6,144 nucleotides of DNA from Armatimonadetes bacterium UBA5829 (lineage in GTDB: Bacteria; Armatimonadota; UBA5829), in NCBI GenBank assembly GCA_002431715.1, contig DJHI01000145.1, positions 2,629 through 8,772 of the forward strand. The letters run 5' to 3'. Made by a program: the position numbers and the translations under genes. Positions 5,417 through 6,144 of this stretch are shown here, in pieces; position 1 is the first letter of the stretch, and every line of letters starts with the position of its first letter. Below the pieces are notes generated by a model. The model had not been told where the DNA came from and did no database searches. It saw only the letters and a program-made list of their open reading frames with translations.

Positions 5417-5954
5417 TGCCCTGCACTGATTGTCTGGTCTGCCGTAACTTTGTTATATCGCGAAATATCTCATAACACTTGGCGGCGGTGCCGACAAGGT
5501 TTGCGGCGGTGGCCACTTGAGGACTCACTGCATCCTCGACTCTTTTTGTGACTCCGGTCACGGTTCCCGAAACCTGCTCCACCGTGTTTTCAGTCGATTT
5601 CATAATGGAGCCGACCGTCGAGTTGACCTGCCCTGAGATATTATCCACGGTATCATCGACTTTAGCCATTATCGAGTCGACTTTTGAGCTCACTTCTCCG
5701 GTCGTGCTCTCGACCCTGGTCATTATGGAATCGACCTTGGCGCTGACTTCGTCTACCGTCTCTCTAGCCTGTTCTGAAATAGCTTTAGCCTGGTTTATAA
5801 TCGGCTGCACCTTGCCCATAGCCTCATCTATCTTGCGATTGATCATATTCTTAATCATAAATACGGCAATCACAAGCGCAGCGGCGGCAAGAAATATGGT
5901 TGCAGTAATGATAATTTGGCAAATTGCTATTGTAACGAGTGTCCATTCGGGCAT
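5385..5954 (-). CDS. Membrane-anchored helical-repeat protein, DUF948/YtxG-like
   Basis: A 189-residue protein with one N-terminal membrane segment (about residues 6-34, rich in Ile, Ala and Val) and a long charged helical region behind it. Residues 43-143 are low in Pro and Gly and hold near-identical 18-residue units, EVSAKVDSIMTRVESTTG (69-86) and EVSSKVDSIMAKVDDTVD (87-104), then a diverging third (NISGQVNSTVGSIM...). The layout, a short outside end, one anchor and a coiled-coil or apolipoprotein-like tail, resembles DUF948 (YtxG-type general stress) proteins, whose function is unclear. The ATG at 5954 is chosen because AGGAGGT (5961-5967) lies 6 nt upstream; an ATG at 5972 lacks a site. 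The gene ends inside the start of the GH99-like gene, forming a two-gene unit. A coat or cell-envelope scaffold role is only a guess. Confidence 0.75.
   Translation of the reverse strand: MPEWTLVTIAICQIIITATIFLAAAALVIAVFMIKNMINRKIDEAMGKVQPIINQAKAISEQARETVDEVSAKVDSIMTRVESTTGEVSSKVDSIMAKVDDTVDNISGQVNSTVGSIMKSTENTVEQVSGTVTGVTKRVEDAVSPQVATAANLVGTAAKCYEIFRDITKLRQTRQSVQGNGGEQDTLDG
5643..5750 (-). repeat. Two tandem 54-bp coding repeats (18 residues each)
   Basis: The unit at 5697-5750 and the unit at 5643-5696 encode EVSAKVDSIM and EVSSKVDSIM starts, with related but more varied second halves. Codon choice differs between the copies, so the duplication is old and kept at protein level. Eighteen residues is about five helical turns, which fits an amphipathic helical repeat. 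Confidence 0.7.
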
Positions 5955-6144
5955 ATTGTCACCTCCTCGCATTTTTGGAACGTATTAGGATTAGATGACC
6001 GCACACATTCTTCCTGCATTGGGTTTACCTTGTTGATTATCAGTTTGAAACTATGAGCTTGATTGTATGATAGGCAGGGCGAACGCACGAGTATTCTTTG
6101 TTTGACTCCGAGTGAATAAAAACGACGTGTTGATCGGGCGTTAT
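5955..6144. other. Upstream region of the coiled-coil gene, no gene seen
   Basis: Apart from the AGGAGGT ribosome site at 5961-5967, no gene was found. The minus strand holds GATAAT and TACAAT boxes with no good -35 partner at normal spacing, so the promoter of the two-gene unit is not located. The window ends before the next gene is reached. Confidence 0.4.

Noticed and set aside
5548..5988. A 146-residue open frame on the plus strand opposite the coiled-coil gene
   Set aside because: Its Ser/Thr-rich repeats are the complement of the repeated helical codons, and it has no ribosome site.
6045..6071. TTGAAA and TATGAT on the plus strand as a promoter for a gene beyond the window
   Set aside because: The spacing is only 15 nt and no downstream gene is visible, so it cannot be supported.

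Overview
The window is bacterial chromosomal DNA of moderate GC content. It is densely coded and has clear Shine-Dalgarno sites. Two genes give a weak hint to lineage. One is a secreted protein with a secretin/TonB N-terminal (STN) domain, which suggests a cell with an outer membrane. The other carries two DUF1540 cysteine modules, a family I associate mostly with Firmicutes-like and related lineages. A diderm lineage such as Armatimonadota would fit both, but this is inference and no marker gene is present. There is no rRNA, tRNA, CRISPR array, insertion sequence or phage gene in view.

Layout. (1) Positions 1-1457, + strand: a two-SIS-domain MurQ/GCKR-like sugar-phosphate protein. Its 5' end lies outside the window, and its reading frame is broken near its 3' end. 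(2) 1464-2717, - strand: a PIG-L/LmbE-type deacetylase with its own likely promoter, followed by a strong intergenic hairpin and a small tandem DUF1540 cysteine-rich protein. (3) 2718-3034: intergenic, with a clean hairpin terminator and several weaker dyads. (4) 3035-3709, - strand: a secreted STN-domain protein with a glycine-rich tail and no secretin barrel. (5) 3710-3934: divergent promoter region with a possible 11-codon leader ORF. (6) 3935-4411, + strand: a GNAT acetyltransferase. (7) 4454-5954, - strand: a membrane-anchored helical-repeat protein (DUF948/YtxG-like), overlapped by a GH99-like glycoside hydrolase-type gene. (8) 5955-6144: upstream region with no gene seen.

How the genes may fit together. 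The MurQ/GCKR-like SIS protein, the PIG-L deacetylase, the GNAT acetyltransferase and the GH99-like protein could all act on sugars or amino sugars (phosphosugar ether or isomer chemistry, de-N-acetylation, N-acetylation, glycan cleavage). They sit on both strands in at least four transcription units, so this is a loose functional neighbourhood rather than a demonstrated pathway. The membrane coiled-coil gene and the GH99-like gene overlap and are very probably co-translated.

I do not see a convincing undescribed system. The points most worth checking are the frame break in the SIS gene, the 16-bp hairpin between the deacetylase and DUF1540 genes, the barrel-less STN/Gly-rich protein, the 11-codon leader ORF, and the pairing of a coiled-coil membrane protein with a GH99-like protein.
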